Shown: positions 24,084 through 31,679, counted from the first letter of the stretch. The stretch is 42,647 bases of DNA from Nonomuraea antri (GCF_013283785.1 NZ_JABCPZ010000079.1:1-42647), one strand, 5' to 3'. Notes: generated by a model from the sequence alone, not told the origin. Made by a program: numbers and translations.

Positions 24084-24814
24084 GACGCCCCCTTGTCCAG
24101 AAATTTCTGCATCCGTGCGTGTTTCTCGGGGTCCTCGAACAACACCGCCTGGGCCAGGTGATCGACCGCAGGGTGCGCCTGCGGCGGCGCGTCGAGCACC
24201 AGCTTGGTCAGCCGCAGCGCGGCGGCCGACGCCTTCGCCATGCGGTCGATCAGCGCGTGCGCGCGGGCCTCCAGCTCGGCCGGCTCGCACACCTCGGACA
24301 CCAGCCGGCAGTCCTTCGCCTCGGCCGCGTCGATCCGGTGCCCGGCCAGCAGCACCAGCTTGGCCAGCGGCTCGCCGACCAGTTCCTTGAGCCGCCAGCA
24401 GGCCCCGGCGCCGGCGATGATGCCCAGGTTCGGCTCGGGGTTGCCGAAGACCGCCCTGGTGCTGGCCACGCGCAGGTCGCAGGCGTAGGCCAGTTCCGCG
24501 CCGCCGCCGAGCGCGTAGCCGTCGACGGCGGCCACGGTCGGCATCGGCAGGCGGCGGATGCGCTCGAACAGCGTGCTGTTGATGCCCTGCAGCGCCTCGT
24601 CGCGGCCGCGCAGCAGCAGTTCGCCGATGTCGGCCCCGGCCGCGAACACGCCGTCGCCGCCGGTCAGCAGCAGCGGCCTGGGGTCGCCTTCCAGCAGGCC
24701 GCACACCTGGTGCAGCTCGCCGACCATCTCCGCGTCGATCGCGTTGCGCGCGTCGGGCCGGTGCAGGCGCACCACCACCCGGTCGCCGCGCTCGTCAACC
24801 AGCAGCGTCCTCAC
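24080..24814 (-). CDS. paaF: Enoyl-CoA hydratase (PaaF-type crotonase)
   Basis: This 244-residue crotonase keeps both catalytic glutamates of true hydratases: Glu in GGGAEL (rat Glu144) and Glu in GNPEPN (rat Glu164). It therefore probably hydrates 2,3-dehydroadipyl-CoA, as PaaF does. FAAGADIGELL supplies the first oxyanion hole. GTG 24814 is preceded by AAAGGTGA, a very good ribosome site. It is the only crotonase inside the paa operon, whereas PaaF, PaaG and an oxepin-CoA hydrolase are needed, so it may have broader activity. A 193-bp gap with repeats separates it from the thiolase gene. Confidence 0.85.
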   Translation of the reverse strand: MRTLLVDERGDRVVVRLHRPDARNAIDAEMVGELHQVCGLLEGDPRPLLLTGGDGVFAAGADIGELLLRGRDEALQGINSTLFERIRRLPMPTVAAVDGYALGGGAELAYACDLRVASTRAVFGNPEPNLGIIAGAGACWRLKELVGEPLAKLVLLAGHRIDAAEAKDCRLVSEVCEPAELEARAHALIDRMAKASAAALRLTKLVLDAPPQAHPAVDHLAQAVLFEDPEKHARMQKFLDKGAS

Positions 24815-24836
24815 GTGTCACCTTTCCGCGCGTGGT

Positions 24837-24872
24837 CGTCCGCCTGGCCGTCCGCCTGGCCGTCCGCCTGGG
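24837..24872. repeat. Three tandem copies of a 12-bp repeat
   Basis: CGTCCGCCTGGC is repeated at 24837, 24849 and 24861, with a single change in the last base of the third copy. The array lies in the gap between the thiolase and crotonase genes, about 23 bp before the crotonase start, and borders the inverted repeat at 24880-24912. Confidence 0.8.
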
Positions 24873-24879
24873 CCGAGGG

Positions 24880-24912
24880 GTGGCCGGCCCCCTGGGGGGT
24901 AGGGCCGGCCAC
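24880..24912. other. Perfect 11-bp inverted repeat between thiolase and crotonase genes
   Basis: GTGGCCGGCCC (24880-24890) and GGGCCGGCCAC (24902-24912) flank 11 bases rich in G. In the paa transcript this would form a very stable stem-loop. It could be a partial terminator, an RNA-stability element or a processing site that sets different levels of upstream and downstream genes. The surrounding gap, 24815-25007, holds no gene I can support. Confidence 0.7.
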
Positions 24913-25007
24913 GTCCGCGCCGCGGGCGTTCCCATCGCGCGCGGCCGTCCTCGTGAGGGTGCCGCCCCGCTGGGGAGGGAGGGGTGCCTGCCCGTACGTG
25001 ACACGGT

Positions 25008-26168
25008 TCACAGGCGCTCCACCAGCAGGGCGACCCCCTGGCCGACACCGACGCACAGGGTCGCCAGCCCGCGCCGCCCGGACTCGCGTTCCATCCGGCC
25101 GAGCAGCGTGACGACGAGCCTGGCGCCGGAGCACCCGAGCGGATGCCCGAGTGCGATGGCGCCGCCGTCGGCGTTGACCGTCTCGGGGTCGAGGCCGAGG
25201 CGGCGCACGCAGGCCAGCACCTGCGGCGCGAACGCCTCGTTCAGCTCGACGGTGTCGGCCTCGCTCCATCGGGCCCTGGACAGGGCCTTGCGCGTGGCGG
25301 GCACCGGGCCGAGGCCCATGAGGTGCGGCTCGACGCCCGCGGCGGCGCTCGCCACGATCCTGGCGCGCGGTGTGAGCCCGTGGCGGCGCACCGCCTCCTC
25401 GCTCGCCACCACGACGGCCGCCGCGCCGTCGGACAGCGGCGACGACGAGCCCGCCGTCACGACGCCGCCGTCGCGGAAGATCGTCCTTAACCCGGCCAGG
25501 CGGTCCATCGAGGTGTCGGGGCGCGGGCCCTCGTCCGCACGCACCTCGCCGACCGGCACGATCTCGGGCGCGAAGCGGCCCTCCTTGGCCGCGGCGACCG
25601 CGCGGGCGTGGCTGCGCAGCGCCCAGGCGTCGGAGTCGGCGCGGGTGATGCCGTCGAGCGCGGCCACTTCCTCGGCGGTCTCGCCCATCGACAGCGTCGT
25701 GCGCGGTTCGAAGCGCGGGTTGGTGAAGCGCCAGCCCAGCGAGGTGTCGGCCACCTCGCCCGGCTTGGCCCACGGGGTGCCGGGCTTGGCCATCACCCAG
25801 GGCGCGCGGGTCATGGACTCGACCCCGCCGGCCACCACCAGGCCGGAGTCTCCCGCCCGGACCGCCTGCGCCGCCGAGACGACCGCGCTCAGCCCGCTCG
25901 CGCACAGCCGGTTGACCGTGTAGGCGGGGGTCGTCTCCGGCAGGCCGGACAGCAGGGTGGCCATGCGGGCCACGTTCCTGTTGTCTTCCCCGGCCTGGTT
26001 GGCGGCGCCCAGGACCACCTCGTCGACTGCCTCGGGATCGACCTCGGCGCGGCGCACCGCCTCGCCCACGACCAGCGCGGCCAGGTCGTCGGGCCGCACG
26101 CCGGCCAGCGCGCCGCCGTAGCGGCCCATCGGCGTCCGCACGCCGCCGACCAGGAAGACCTCGGTCAT
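25008..26168 (-). CDS. paaJ: Acetyl-CoA acyltransferase (thiolase, PaaJ-type)
   Basis: This thiolase would cleave 3-oxoadipyl-CoA to succinyl-CoA and acetyl-CoA. The 386 residues contain the nucleophile Cys89 in VNRLCASGLS, NEAFAPQ, the catalytic His in GHPLGCSGARLV, and a second active-site Cys at about 372 in LCVGVGQG. A Val replaces the Gly usual in the last motif. ATG 26168 overlaps the paaN stop (ATGA). The gene contains a rare TTA leucine codon (25488-25490, Leu227), so its translation may depend on the tRNA encoded by bldA. Confidence 0.92.
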   Translation of the reverse strand: MTEVFLVGGVRTPMGRYGGALAGVRPDDLAALVVGEAVRRAEVDPEAVDEVVLGAANQAGEDNRNVARMATLLSGLPETTPAYTVNRLCASGLSAVVSAAQAVRAGDSGLVVAGGVESMTRAPWVMAKPGTPWAKPGEVADTSLGWRFTNPRFEPRTTLSMGETAEEVAALDGITRADSDAWALRSHARAVAAAKEGRFAPEIVPVGEVRADEGPRPDTSMDRLAGLRTIFRDGGVVTAGSSSPLSDGAAAVVVASEEAVRRHGLTPRARIVASAAAGVEPHLMGLGPVPATRKALSRARWSEADTVELNEAFAPQVLACVRRLGLDPETVNADGGAIALGHPLGCSGARLVVTLLGRMERESGRRGLATLCVGVGQGVALLVERL

Positions 26169-27811
26169 GCCGGACGCCTGGACTGCACCACGTGGAAGCG
26201 GCCCGCGACGTAGCCGGGGTCGGTCAGCGAGGCCGTGGCCGCCGGGTTGGCGCCGGTGCCGTGATAGTCGCTGAACGCGGCCGACTGGTTGACGAACACG
26301 CCGCCGGTGAGGTTGCACGACAGGTTGACCCCGGCCTCGAGCGCGGCCCGCTCGGCCTGGTCGAGCACGTCGTCGGAGGTCGAGTACGCCGCCGCGGTGA
26401 GCGCGCCGCGCGCGGTGATGGTGCGGCGCAGCACGTCGAGGCTCTCCTGCGTGGACGCGGTCGGGACGAGGAACGCGATGGGCCCGAAGTGCTCGCGCCC
26501 GAAGACCTCCTCCTTGCCCGGATCGACCCGGACGATGACCGGCGTGCGCACGGTCGCGTCGGGGAACGACGGATGCTTGATCGCGCGGGACTCCAGCACC
26601 ACCTCGCCGAGCGAGGGCGCGGCGTCGACCCTGGCGAGCACGTCGGGGTTGACGATGGCGCCGGTCAGCTCGACCGCCTTGGCGTCGTCGCCGAGCAGCC
26701 TGCTCACCGCCGCGGCGAGGCCGGCCGCGACCTCGTCGAAGCTCTTGTGGCCCTCGTCGGTCTCGATGCCGCCGGCCGGGACGAGGATGTTCTGCGGCGC
26801 GGTGCACATCTGGCCGCTGTAGAGCGACAGCGAGAACGCCAGGTTGCCGAGCATGCCGCGCCAGGAGCCGGTGGAGTCGAGGACGATCGTGTTCACCCCG
26901 GCCTTCTCGGTGTGCACGAGCGCCTGGCGGGCGTTCTGCTCCAGCCAGTCGCCGAACTCGGTGGAGCCGGTGAAGTCGACGACGCGCACGTCGGGGTGGG
27001 TGGCCAGGGTCTTGGCCAGGCCGCGCCCCTCCTCGACCGCCAGCGACACCAGCGCCGGGTCGAACCCGGCCTCGGCCAGCACCTCGCGGGCGATCTGAAC
27101 GGTGATCGCGAGCGGCAGCACGGCGCGCGGATGCGGCTTGACGATCACCGGGTTGCCGGTGACAAGCGAGGCGAACAGGCCCGGGTAGGCGTTCCAGGTG
27201 GGGAACGTGTTGCAGCCGATCACCAGCGCGACGCCCTTGGGCACGACGGTGAAGCGCTTGTTCATGACGAGCGGGTCGCCCTTGGCGGGCTTCTCCCAGC
27301 GGGCCTCGGCGGCCGAGGCGGTCATGGCGGCGTAGCCGTAGGCGATGGCCTCCAGCGCGCGGTCCTGCGCGTGCGGCCCGCCGGCCTGGAAGGCCATCAC
27401 GAACGCCTGCCCGGTGGTGTGCTGGACCGCGTTGGCGAGCTCGAAGCTGCGCTGGTTGACGCGGTGCACGATCTCGACGCAGGTGAGCGCGCGCCGCTCG
27501 GGCCCGGCGTCGCGCCAGGCGGGCAGCGCCGACCTGGCCGCCGCGATGAGGTCGTCGATCACCGGCTCGGGGTAGGTGACCCCCAGGTCGATCCCGTACG
27601 GCGACCGCTCGCCGCCGATCCAGGCCCCGGTGCCGGGCTGCTCGATCGGGAACGGCTTGCCGAGATACGACTCGAACGCCTCCTTGCCCCGCTCGGCCGC
27701 GCCCTCACCGTAGACGCGGGGGCTCGGGGATTCGGGGTAGGCGCTCCAATAGCCACGGTCGGCGATCGCGGAAAGGGCTTTCTCCAGGGTCTCGCGATGC
27801 TGTTCGAACAC
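26165..27811 (-). CDS. paaN: Phenylacetate degradation protein PaaN (aldehyde dehydrogenase family)
   Basis: PaaN is the aldehyde-dehydrogenase-type ring-opening enzyme that oxidises the semialdehyde formed from oxepin-CoA. The 548 residues match the PaaN form (TIGR02288-like), not the fused PaaZ: there is no C-terminal MaoC hydratase domain. Visible motifs are VIGCNTFPTWNAYPGLFASLVTG, VDFTGSTEFGDWL and the nucleophile Cys in YSGQMCTAPQNI. GTG 27811 is preferred because AGAGG lies nine bases upstream; GTG 27820 abuts that site. It is the first gene of the leftward paa operon, with its own promoter and operator. Confidence 0.9.
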   Translation of the reverse strand: MFEQHRETLEKALSAIADRGYWSAYPESPSPRVYGEGAAERGKEAFESYLGKPFPIEQPGTGAWIGGERSPYGIDLGVTYPEPVIDDLIAAARSALPAWRDAGPERRALTCVEIVHRVNQRSFELANAVQHTTGQAFVMAFQAGGPHAQDRALEAIAYGYAAMTASAAEARWEKPAKGDPLVMNKRFTVVPKGVALVIGCNTFPTWNAYPGLFASLVTGNPVIVKPHPRAVLPLAITVQIAREVLAEAGFDPALVSLAVEEGRGLAKTLATHPDVRVVDFTGSTEFGDWLEQNARQALVHTEKAGVNTIVLDSTGSWRGMLGNLAFSLSLYSGQMCTAPQNILVPAGGIETDEGHKSFDEVAAGLAAAVSRLLGDDAKAVELTGAIVNPDVLARVDAAPSLGEVVLESRAIKHPSFPDATVRTPVIVRVDPGKEEVFGREHFGPIAFLVPTASTQESLDVLRRTITARGALTAAAYSTSDDVLDQAERAALEAGVNLSCNLTGGVFVNQSAAFSDYHGTGANPAATASLTDPGYVAGRFHVVQSRRPA

Positions 27812-27850
27812 GGTGTTCACCCTCTTGACAGGATCGGCCGGACGGTGATG

Positions 27851-27879
27851 TGTTTACCGAACATTCGGTCAGTTGACAA
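27851..27879 (-). promoter_or_regulatory. Predicted sigma70-type promoter of the leftward paa operon
   Basis: Read on the minus strand, TTGTCA (27879-27874) and TAAACA (27856-27851) are separated by exactly 17 bp. Transcription would begin near 27844, about 33 bases before the paaN start. The palindrome at 27856-27869 fills most of the spacer, so a bound repressor would exclude RNA polymerase. This was predicted by eye. Confidence 0.55.
27856..27869. promoter_or_regulatory. Palindromic operator ACCGAACATTCGGT, probable TetR site
   Basis: The arms ACCGAA and TTCGGT flank CA. The site lies between the divergent paaN and paaI genes and overlaps the predicted paaN promoter. The core ACCG...CGGT resembles sites I recall for the TetR-type PaaR regulators of actinobacteria. 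The likely binder is the TetR protein encoded at 29590-30180 in the rightward operon. Confidence 0.65.
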
Positions 27880-27891
27880 GGGAGACTTCCG

Positions 27892-28290
27892 TTGGAGAGC
27901 GCGCGTCGCATGATGGACGCCGATCTGGCCTCCGCGTCCCTGGGTATCGAACTGGTGGAACTGGGCACAGGACGGGCGGTGTGCCGCATGACCGTGACCG
28001 GCATGATGATCAACGGTCATGCCCTGTGCCACGGCGGGTACGTCTTCCTCCTGGCCGACACCGCCTTCGCCTGCGCCTGCAACAGCCACGGGCCGGTGAC
28101 GGTGGCGGCCGGGGCGGAGATCACGTTCGTCTCACCGGCGCACGAGGGTGACGTGCTGGTGGCCGAGGCCGTGGAACGCACCAGGTACGGACGCAACGGC
28201 ATCTACGACGTCACCGTCCGCAAGCCGGGCGGGCAGGTGGTGGCCGAGTTCCGCGGCCGCGGCAAGTCGTTAAGGGAGAACGACCGATGA
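27892..28290 (+). CDS. paaI: Hydroxyphenylacetyl-CoA thioesterase PaaI
   Basis: PaaI is a hot-dog thioesterase that frees CoA from dead-end or stalled phenylacetate-pathway esters. The 132 residues contain the family signature GHALCHGGYVFLLADTAFA with the HGG and the catalytic Asp, followed by VSPAHEGDVLVAEA and GRNGIYDVTV. The TTG start at 27892 is chosen because AAGGGAG lies seven bases upstream; ATG 27910 is a fallback. A rare TTA codon (28270-28272, Leu127) lies near the end, where the sequence also forms the ribosome site of paaK. The stop overlaps the paaK ATG (ATGA). Confidence 0.92.
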   Translation: MESARRMMDADLASASLGIELVELGTGRAVCRMTVTGMMINGHALCHGGYVFLLADTAFACACNSHGPVTVAAGAEITFVSPAHEGDVLVAEAVERTRYGRNGIYDVTVRKPGGQVVAEFRGRGKSLRENDR

Positions 28291-29585
28291 AGTACGGCGA
28301 ACCCCCCGAACCCGGAGAACTCCACCCGATCGAGCGCGTATCCCGCGACGAACTCATGGCGCTTCAGCTCGAGCGCCTGCAATGGACGCTGCATCACGCC
28401 TACGAAAATGTCCCGCTATATCGGCGTAAATTCGACGAACACGGCGTGCACCCGAACGACTGCAAGGAACTCGACGACCTCGCCGGGTTTCCTTTCACCA
28501 CGAAACAGGATTTGCGCGACAGCTACCCCTTCGGGATGTTCGCCGTGCCGCGCGAGCGGATCGCTCGGGTGCACGCCTCCAGCGGCACCACCGGCAAGCC
28601 CACCGTGGTCGGCTACACCGCCAGGGACCTGCGTACCTGGGCCGGGGTGATGGCCCGCTCGATCAGGGCCTCCGGCGGGCGTCCTGGCGACCTGGTGCAC
28701 GTCGCGTACGGCTACGGGCTGTTCACCGGCGGGCTGGGCGCGCACTACGGGGCCGAGCGGCTGGGCTGCACGGTGGTGCCGGTCTCCGGCGGGATGACGC
28801 AGCGCCAGGTGCGGCTCATCGCCGACTTCCGGCCCGACGTGATCATGGTGACGCCGTCGTACATGCTGGCCCTGCTGGACGAGTTCGAGTCGCAGGGGCT
28901 CGACCCGCGCGCGTCCTCGCTACGGGTGGGGATCTTCGGCGCCGAGCCGTGGACGGAGGAGATGCGCGCCGAGATCGAGGACCGCTTCGACCTGCACGCC
29001 GTGGACATCTACGGTCTGTCCGAGGTGATGGGCCCGGGCGTGGCCAACGAGTGCGTCGAGACCAAGGACGGCCTGCACGTCTGGGAGGACCACTTCTACC
29101 CAGAGACGGTCGACCCGTTCACCGGCGCGCCCGCGCCCGAGCAGGGCGAGCTGGTGTTCACCACGCTCACCAAGGAGGCCATGCCGGTCATCAGGTACCG
29201 CACCCGCGACCTGACCACGCTGCTGCCCGGCACCGCGCGCCCCGCCTTCCGCCGGATGGCGAAGGTGACGGGACGGACCGACGACATGATCATCCTGCGC
29301 GGCGTGAACGTGTTCCCGACGCAGATCGAGGAGCTGGTGCTGCGCACGCCAGGCCTGTCGCCGCACTTCCAGCTCCATCTGACCCGTCCTGGACGGCTGG
29401 ACGTGATGACCGTCAAGGTCGAGTGCCGCCCGGGGTTCACCGGCAGGGACGAGGCCGCGGCGGCGCTGCGTGGCGCGGTCAAGGACGGGGTCGGGGTGAG
29501 CGTCGAGGTCGAGGTCGTGGACCCGGAGACGCTGGAGCGCTCGGTGGGCAAGCTCCGGCGAGTCATCGACAAGCGGGATAATTAG
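28287..29585 (+). CDS. paaK: Phenylacetate-CoA ligase
   Basis: PaaK activates phenylacetate with ATP and CoA to phenylacetyl-CoA, the first step of the pathway. The 432 residues carry the adenylation motif SSGTTGKPTVVGYT, HVAYGYGLFTGGLGAHYG, GAEPWTEEMR, DIYGLSEVMGPGV and the hinge TGRTDDMIILRGVNVFPTQIEE. Length is normal. ATG 28287 overlaps the paaI stop and follows AAGGGAG. The first 80 codons include an AT-rich pocket near 28390-28520 with codons unusual here (AAT, CTA, TAT, AAA). Confidence 0.96.
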   Translation: MKYGEPPEPGELHPIERVSRDELMALQLERLQWTLHHAYENVPLYRRKFDEHGVHPNDCKELDDLAGFPFTTKQDLRDSYPFGMFAVPRERIARVHASSGTTGKPTVVGYTARDLRTWAGVMARSIRASGGRPGDLVHVAYGYGLFTGGLGAHYGAERLGCTVVPVSGGMTQRQVRLIADFRPDVIMVTPSYMLALLDEFESQGLDPRASSLRVGIFGAEPWTEEMRAEIEDRFDLHAVDIYGLSEVMGPGVANECVETKDGLHVWEDHFYPETVDPFTGAPAPEQGELVFTTLTKEAMPVIRYRTRDLTTLLPGTARPAFRRMAKVTGRTDDMIILRGVNVFPTQIEELVLRTPGLSPHFQLHLTRPGRLDVMTVKVECRPGFTGRDEAAAALRGAVKDGVGVSVEVEVVDPETLERSVGKLRRVIDKRDN

Positions 29586-29589
29586 CCAT

Positions 29590-30180
29590 ATGGCCACCAC
29601 CACCCGTCAGCGAAAGCGCGGGCACGACCCGGAATCCGTGCTCTCCATCGCCGTGAACGTCTTCAACGAGCGCGGCTACGACGGGACCAGCATGGAAGAC
29701 CTGGCCCGGGCGCTCGGCGTCACGAAATCCGCCATTTACTACCACGTACCAGGCAAGGAACAACTGCTCGCCCGGGCGCTGGACCGGGCGCTCGACGGGC
29801 TGTTCACCATGATCGCCGACGAGCGAGCCGCCACCGGGCCGGCGATCGAACGCCTGGAGTGGGTGGTGCGGCAGAGCGTCCGGATCCTGGTGGACCGGTT
29901 GCCGTACGTGACGCTGCTGCTGCGGGTCCGCGGCAACAGCCACACCGAGCAGCAGGCACTGGAACGGCGGCGGGAGTTCGACCGGTTCATCGCCCACCTG
30001 GTCAAGCAGGCGGCGACGGACGGGAGCATCCGATCGGACCTGGACCCGGCGCTGGTGACGCGGCTGCTGTTCGGGACGGTGAACTCGATCACCGAGTGGT
30101 ACCAGCCGGGGGGCGGCGGGTCGGCGGACGACCTGGCGGACGCCATCCTGACGATGACCCTCGACGGACTACGCGTCTGA
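29590..30180 (+). CDS. TetR family regulator, probable PaaR
   Basis: This 196-residue protein has an N-terminal TetR helix-turn-helix (NVFNERGYDGTSMEDLARALGVTKSAIYYHV) followed by KEQLLARALDRALDGLF and a helical ligand domain ending in a TetR_C-like helix pair. It starts four bases after paaK in the same transcription unit, without a strong ribosome site of its own. By analogy with PaaR proteins, it would repress both paa operons through the palindrome at 27856-27869 and release on binding a CoA ester such as phenylacetyl-CoA. Ligand and target are inferences. Confidence 0.87.
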   Translation: MATTTRQRKRGHDPESVLSIAVNVFNERGYDGTSMEDLARALGVTKSAIYYHVPGKEQLLARALDRALDGLFTMIADERAATGPAIERLEWVVRQSVRILVDRLPYVTLLLRVRGNSHTEQQALERRREFDRFIAHLVKQAATDGSIRSDLDPALVTRLLFGTVNSITEWYQPGGGGSADDLADAILTMTLDGLRV

Positions 30181-30204
30181 CCCGCCCCAGGTCCCTTGGG
30201 GGCA

Positions 30205-30224
30205 GGTGCCGCGTGCGCGGCACC
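30205..30224. terminator. GC-rich hairpin terminator between convergent genes
   Basis: GGTGCCGCG (30205-30213) pairs with CGCGGCACC (30216-30224), leaving an effective loop of four bases. It lies in the 88-bp gap between the tetR gene and the convergent EcsC-like gene and can serve both directions. No T-run follows. Confidence 0.65.
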
Positions 30225-30268
30225 GGCGGGCGGCGGGTGCTCCCGAGTGAGGGCGGGAGCCGGGGCGG

Positions 30269-31066
30269 CTAGTCGGTGAGTTCGTCGCGCTGCGGAACCG
30301 GGGGGAGCTTTCCGCGCAGGTCCTGGCGGATCGCGTCGCCGAGCTTCTTGGTCGCGATGCGGTTGAGCGCGCCCCCCGCCACGGCGCCCGTCAGGAACGG
30401 CCCGAGCGTGGTCAGGTGGCGGCCGAGCGTGCGCATCAGCCGGTTGCGCAGGGCGGTCTTGGTGGCCGCGCCGAGCGCGAGCGTGACGGATCCGGGGGCG
30501 AGCGGGTCGACGCCGCGCTGCTTGGCCCAGGCGGAGGTGAACGCGAAGGCGCGCTGGGTGCCGCTGCCCTGGACGCGGACGCCGTACACCTCGTGCAGTT
30601 CGGCCAGCAGCTTGACCTCGATGGCGGCGACCACGATGGTCTCGGCCACGAGCTGTGCGGGGGCGGAGAGCAGGAGGGGTGGCGCGGCGAACTGGGCCGC
30701 GGCCAGTGCTCCCCCGATGGCCCCGACGGCCGTGGTGGCCTTCTGGGCGGTGCGCACCAGGTCGTCGGCCAGCGCCTCGCCGGTCAGGCCGTGGTGGTGC
30801 TCGGAAAGGGTCTGCAGATCTCTGATCGGGATGCGCGGCGCGATGTTGAGGAAGACATCGGCCAGCCAGCGCCCCCGGCCCGCGCCGGTCGCGCGCGCCC
30901 GTTTGGCGCCCGCGGCCAGGGCCTGGGCTAGGCGGCCGAGCAGCCTGCGCCGCTCGGCCGGCTCGAGCTCACCGGGCTCGGTGAGCCTGCCAACGAGCTC
31001 GCCGACCTCGTTCTCGGGGTCGGCGATCTCTTTACCTGGCTGGTTGTCCTTCTCTGGTACGGCCAC
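30269..31066 (-). CDS. Conserved hypothetical protein, EcsC-like
   Basis: The 265-residue protein has a charged N-terminal helical region with EPAERRRLLGRLAQALAAGAKRA and WLADVFLNIAPRIPI. An Ala/Gly-rich, moderately hydrophobic middle follows (GAIGGALAAAQFAAPPLLLSAPAQ; VVAAIEVKLLAELHEVYGV). The C-terminus contains a basic stretch and another Gly/Ala segment. It resembles EcsC-type peripheral membrane proteins, but I am not certain of that family. GTG 31066 follows GAGGAGG with good spacing. It lies 15 bp downstream of DUF4193 on the same strand. Function unknown. Confidence 0.75.
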   Translation of the reverse strand: MAVPEKDNQPGKEIADPENEVGELVGRLTEPGELEPAERRRLLGRLAQALAAGAKRARATGAGRGRWLADVFLNIAPRIPIRDLQTLSEHHHGLTGEALADDLVRTAQKATTAVGAIGGALAAAQFAAPPLLLSAPAQLVAETIVVAAIEVKLLAELHEVYGVRVQGSGTQRAFAFTSAWAKQRGVDPLAPGSVTLALGAATKTALRNRLMRTLGRHLTTLGPFLTGAVAGGALNRIATKKLGDAIRQDLRGKLPPVPQRDELTD

Positions 31067-31081
31067 GCGGTTGCCTCCTCG

Positions 31082-31381
31082 TCAGGCGGCGCACTCCCGG
31101 CAGACCTGCTGGCCGTTCTTCTCAGAGGCCAGCTGGCTACGGTGGTGCACCAGGAAACAACGCGAGCAGGTGAACTCGTCGGCCTGACGGGGGATCACCC
31201 GCAGGGAGAGCTCTTCGTTCGACAGATCCGCACCGGGCAGTTCGAGCGACTCGGCAAGGTCCGTCTCATCGATGTCGATGCTGCCAGACGACTTGTCGGT
31301 GCGCCGCGCCTGGAGTTCCTGAAGGCTGTCTTCACCCAGGTCGTCGTCTGTCTTGCGCGGGCTGTCGTAGTCGGTAGCCAT
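31082..31381 (-). CDS. DUF4193 family zinc-ribbon protein
   Basis: This 99-residue protein is mostly acidic and probably disordered in its first 60 residues (DLGEDSLQELQARRTDKSSGSIDIDE, ELPGADLSNEELSLRVIP). It ends in a zinc-ribbon-like module with CSRC and CREC about 27 residues apart. This is the actinobacterial DUF4193 family of unknown function, related in layout to RNA polymerase-associated small proteins. ATG 31381 has GGAG eight bases upstream. In mycobacteria a DUF4193 gene lies beside dut; here it is about 24 kb away. Confidence 0.92.
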   Translation of the reverse strand: MATDYDSPRKTDDDLGEDSLQELQARRTDKSSGSIDIDETDLAESLELPGADLSNEELSLRVIPRQADEFTCSRCFLVHHRSQLASEKNGQQVCRECAA

Positions 31382-31679
31382 TGTGCTTACTCCATCCCCC
31401 TCATCTATATGTCTTCGCGCCCTTCGCGCGTCTTCTAACGTCCGGGAGGCCCATCTTGTGCCCGTTCCGCCGGGGAGATTTCCCATCGGTACCCCGCGGA
31501 AACGGACAACGAACCTCCCAACACGTCAGGGCCTGCTGCCGTCGGCAATGGTTAGCCAAATATGGCGAAACCCACAGCCTTGGCGTCATGCACCACCGTG
31601 TTCGACGGCACATCCAACCACATGTACGGCGTGAACGAGACGCGCCCCGTCGAGCAACACGCCGGACCGGCACACGGAT
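31382..31679. other. 298-bp gap between DUF4193 and cutS
   Basis: On the minus strand, TATAGA about 20 bases before the DUF4193 ribosome site is a possible -10 element, without a good -35. A weak GCCGG-A-CCGGC dyad (31661-31671) just after the cutS stop might aid termination. GCCA-AATA-TGGC at 31555-31566 is a small AT-centred dyad. Frames open across the gap lack coding character. I find no RNA gene. Confidence 0.4.

Noticed and set aside
24837..24912. Possible CRISPR-like array because of repeats beside a palindrome
   Set aside because: The repeats are 12 bp with no unique spacers and there are no cas genes.
27873..27878. TTGACA on the plus strand as a -35 for paaI
   Set aside because: No -10-like sequence lies 16-19 bp downstream; the coding region and the TTG start at 27892 come too soon.
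31555..31566. CCAAATATGG, resembling a eukaryotic CArG box
   Set aside because: That factor family is not relevant in bacteria. The dyad is short and may arise by chance.
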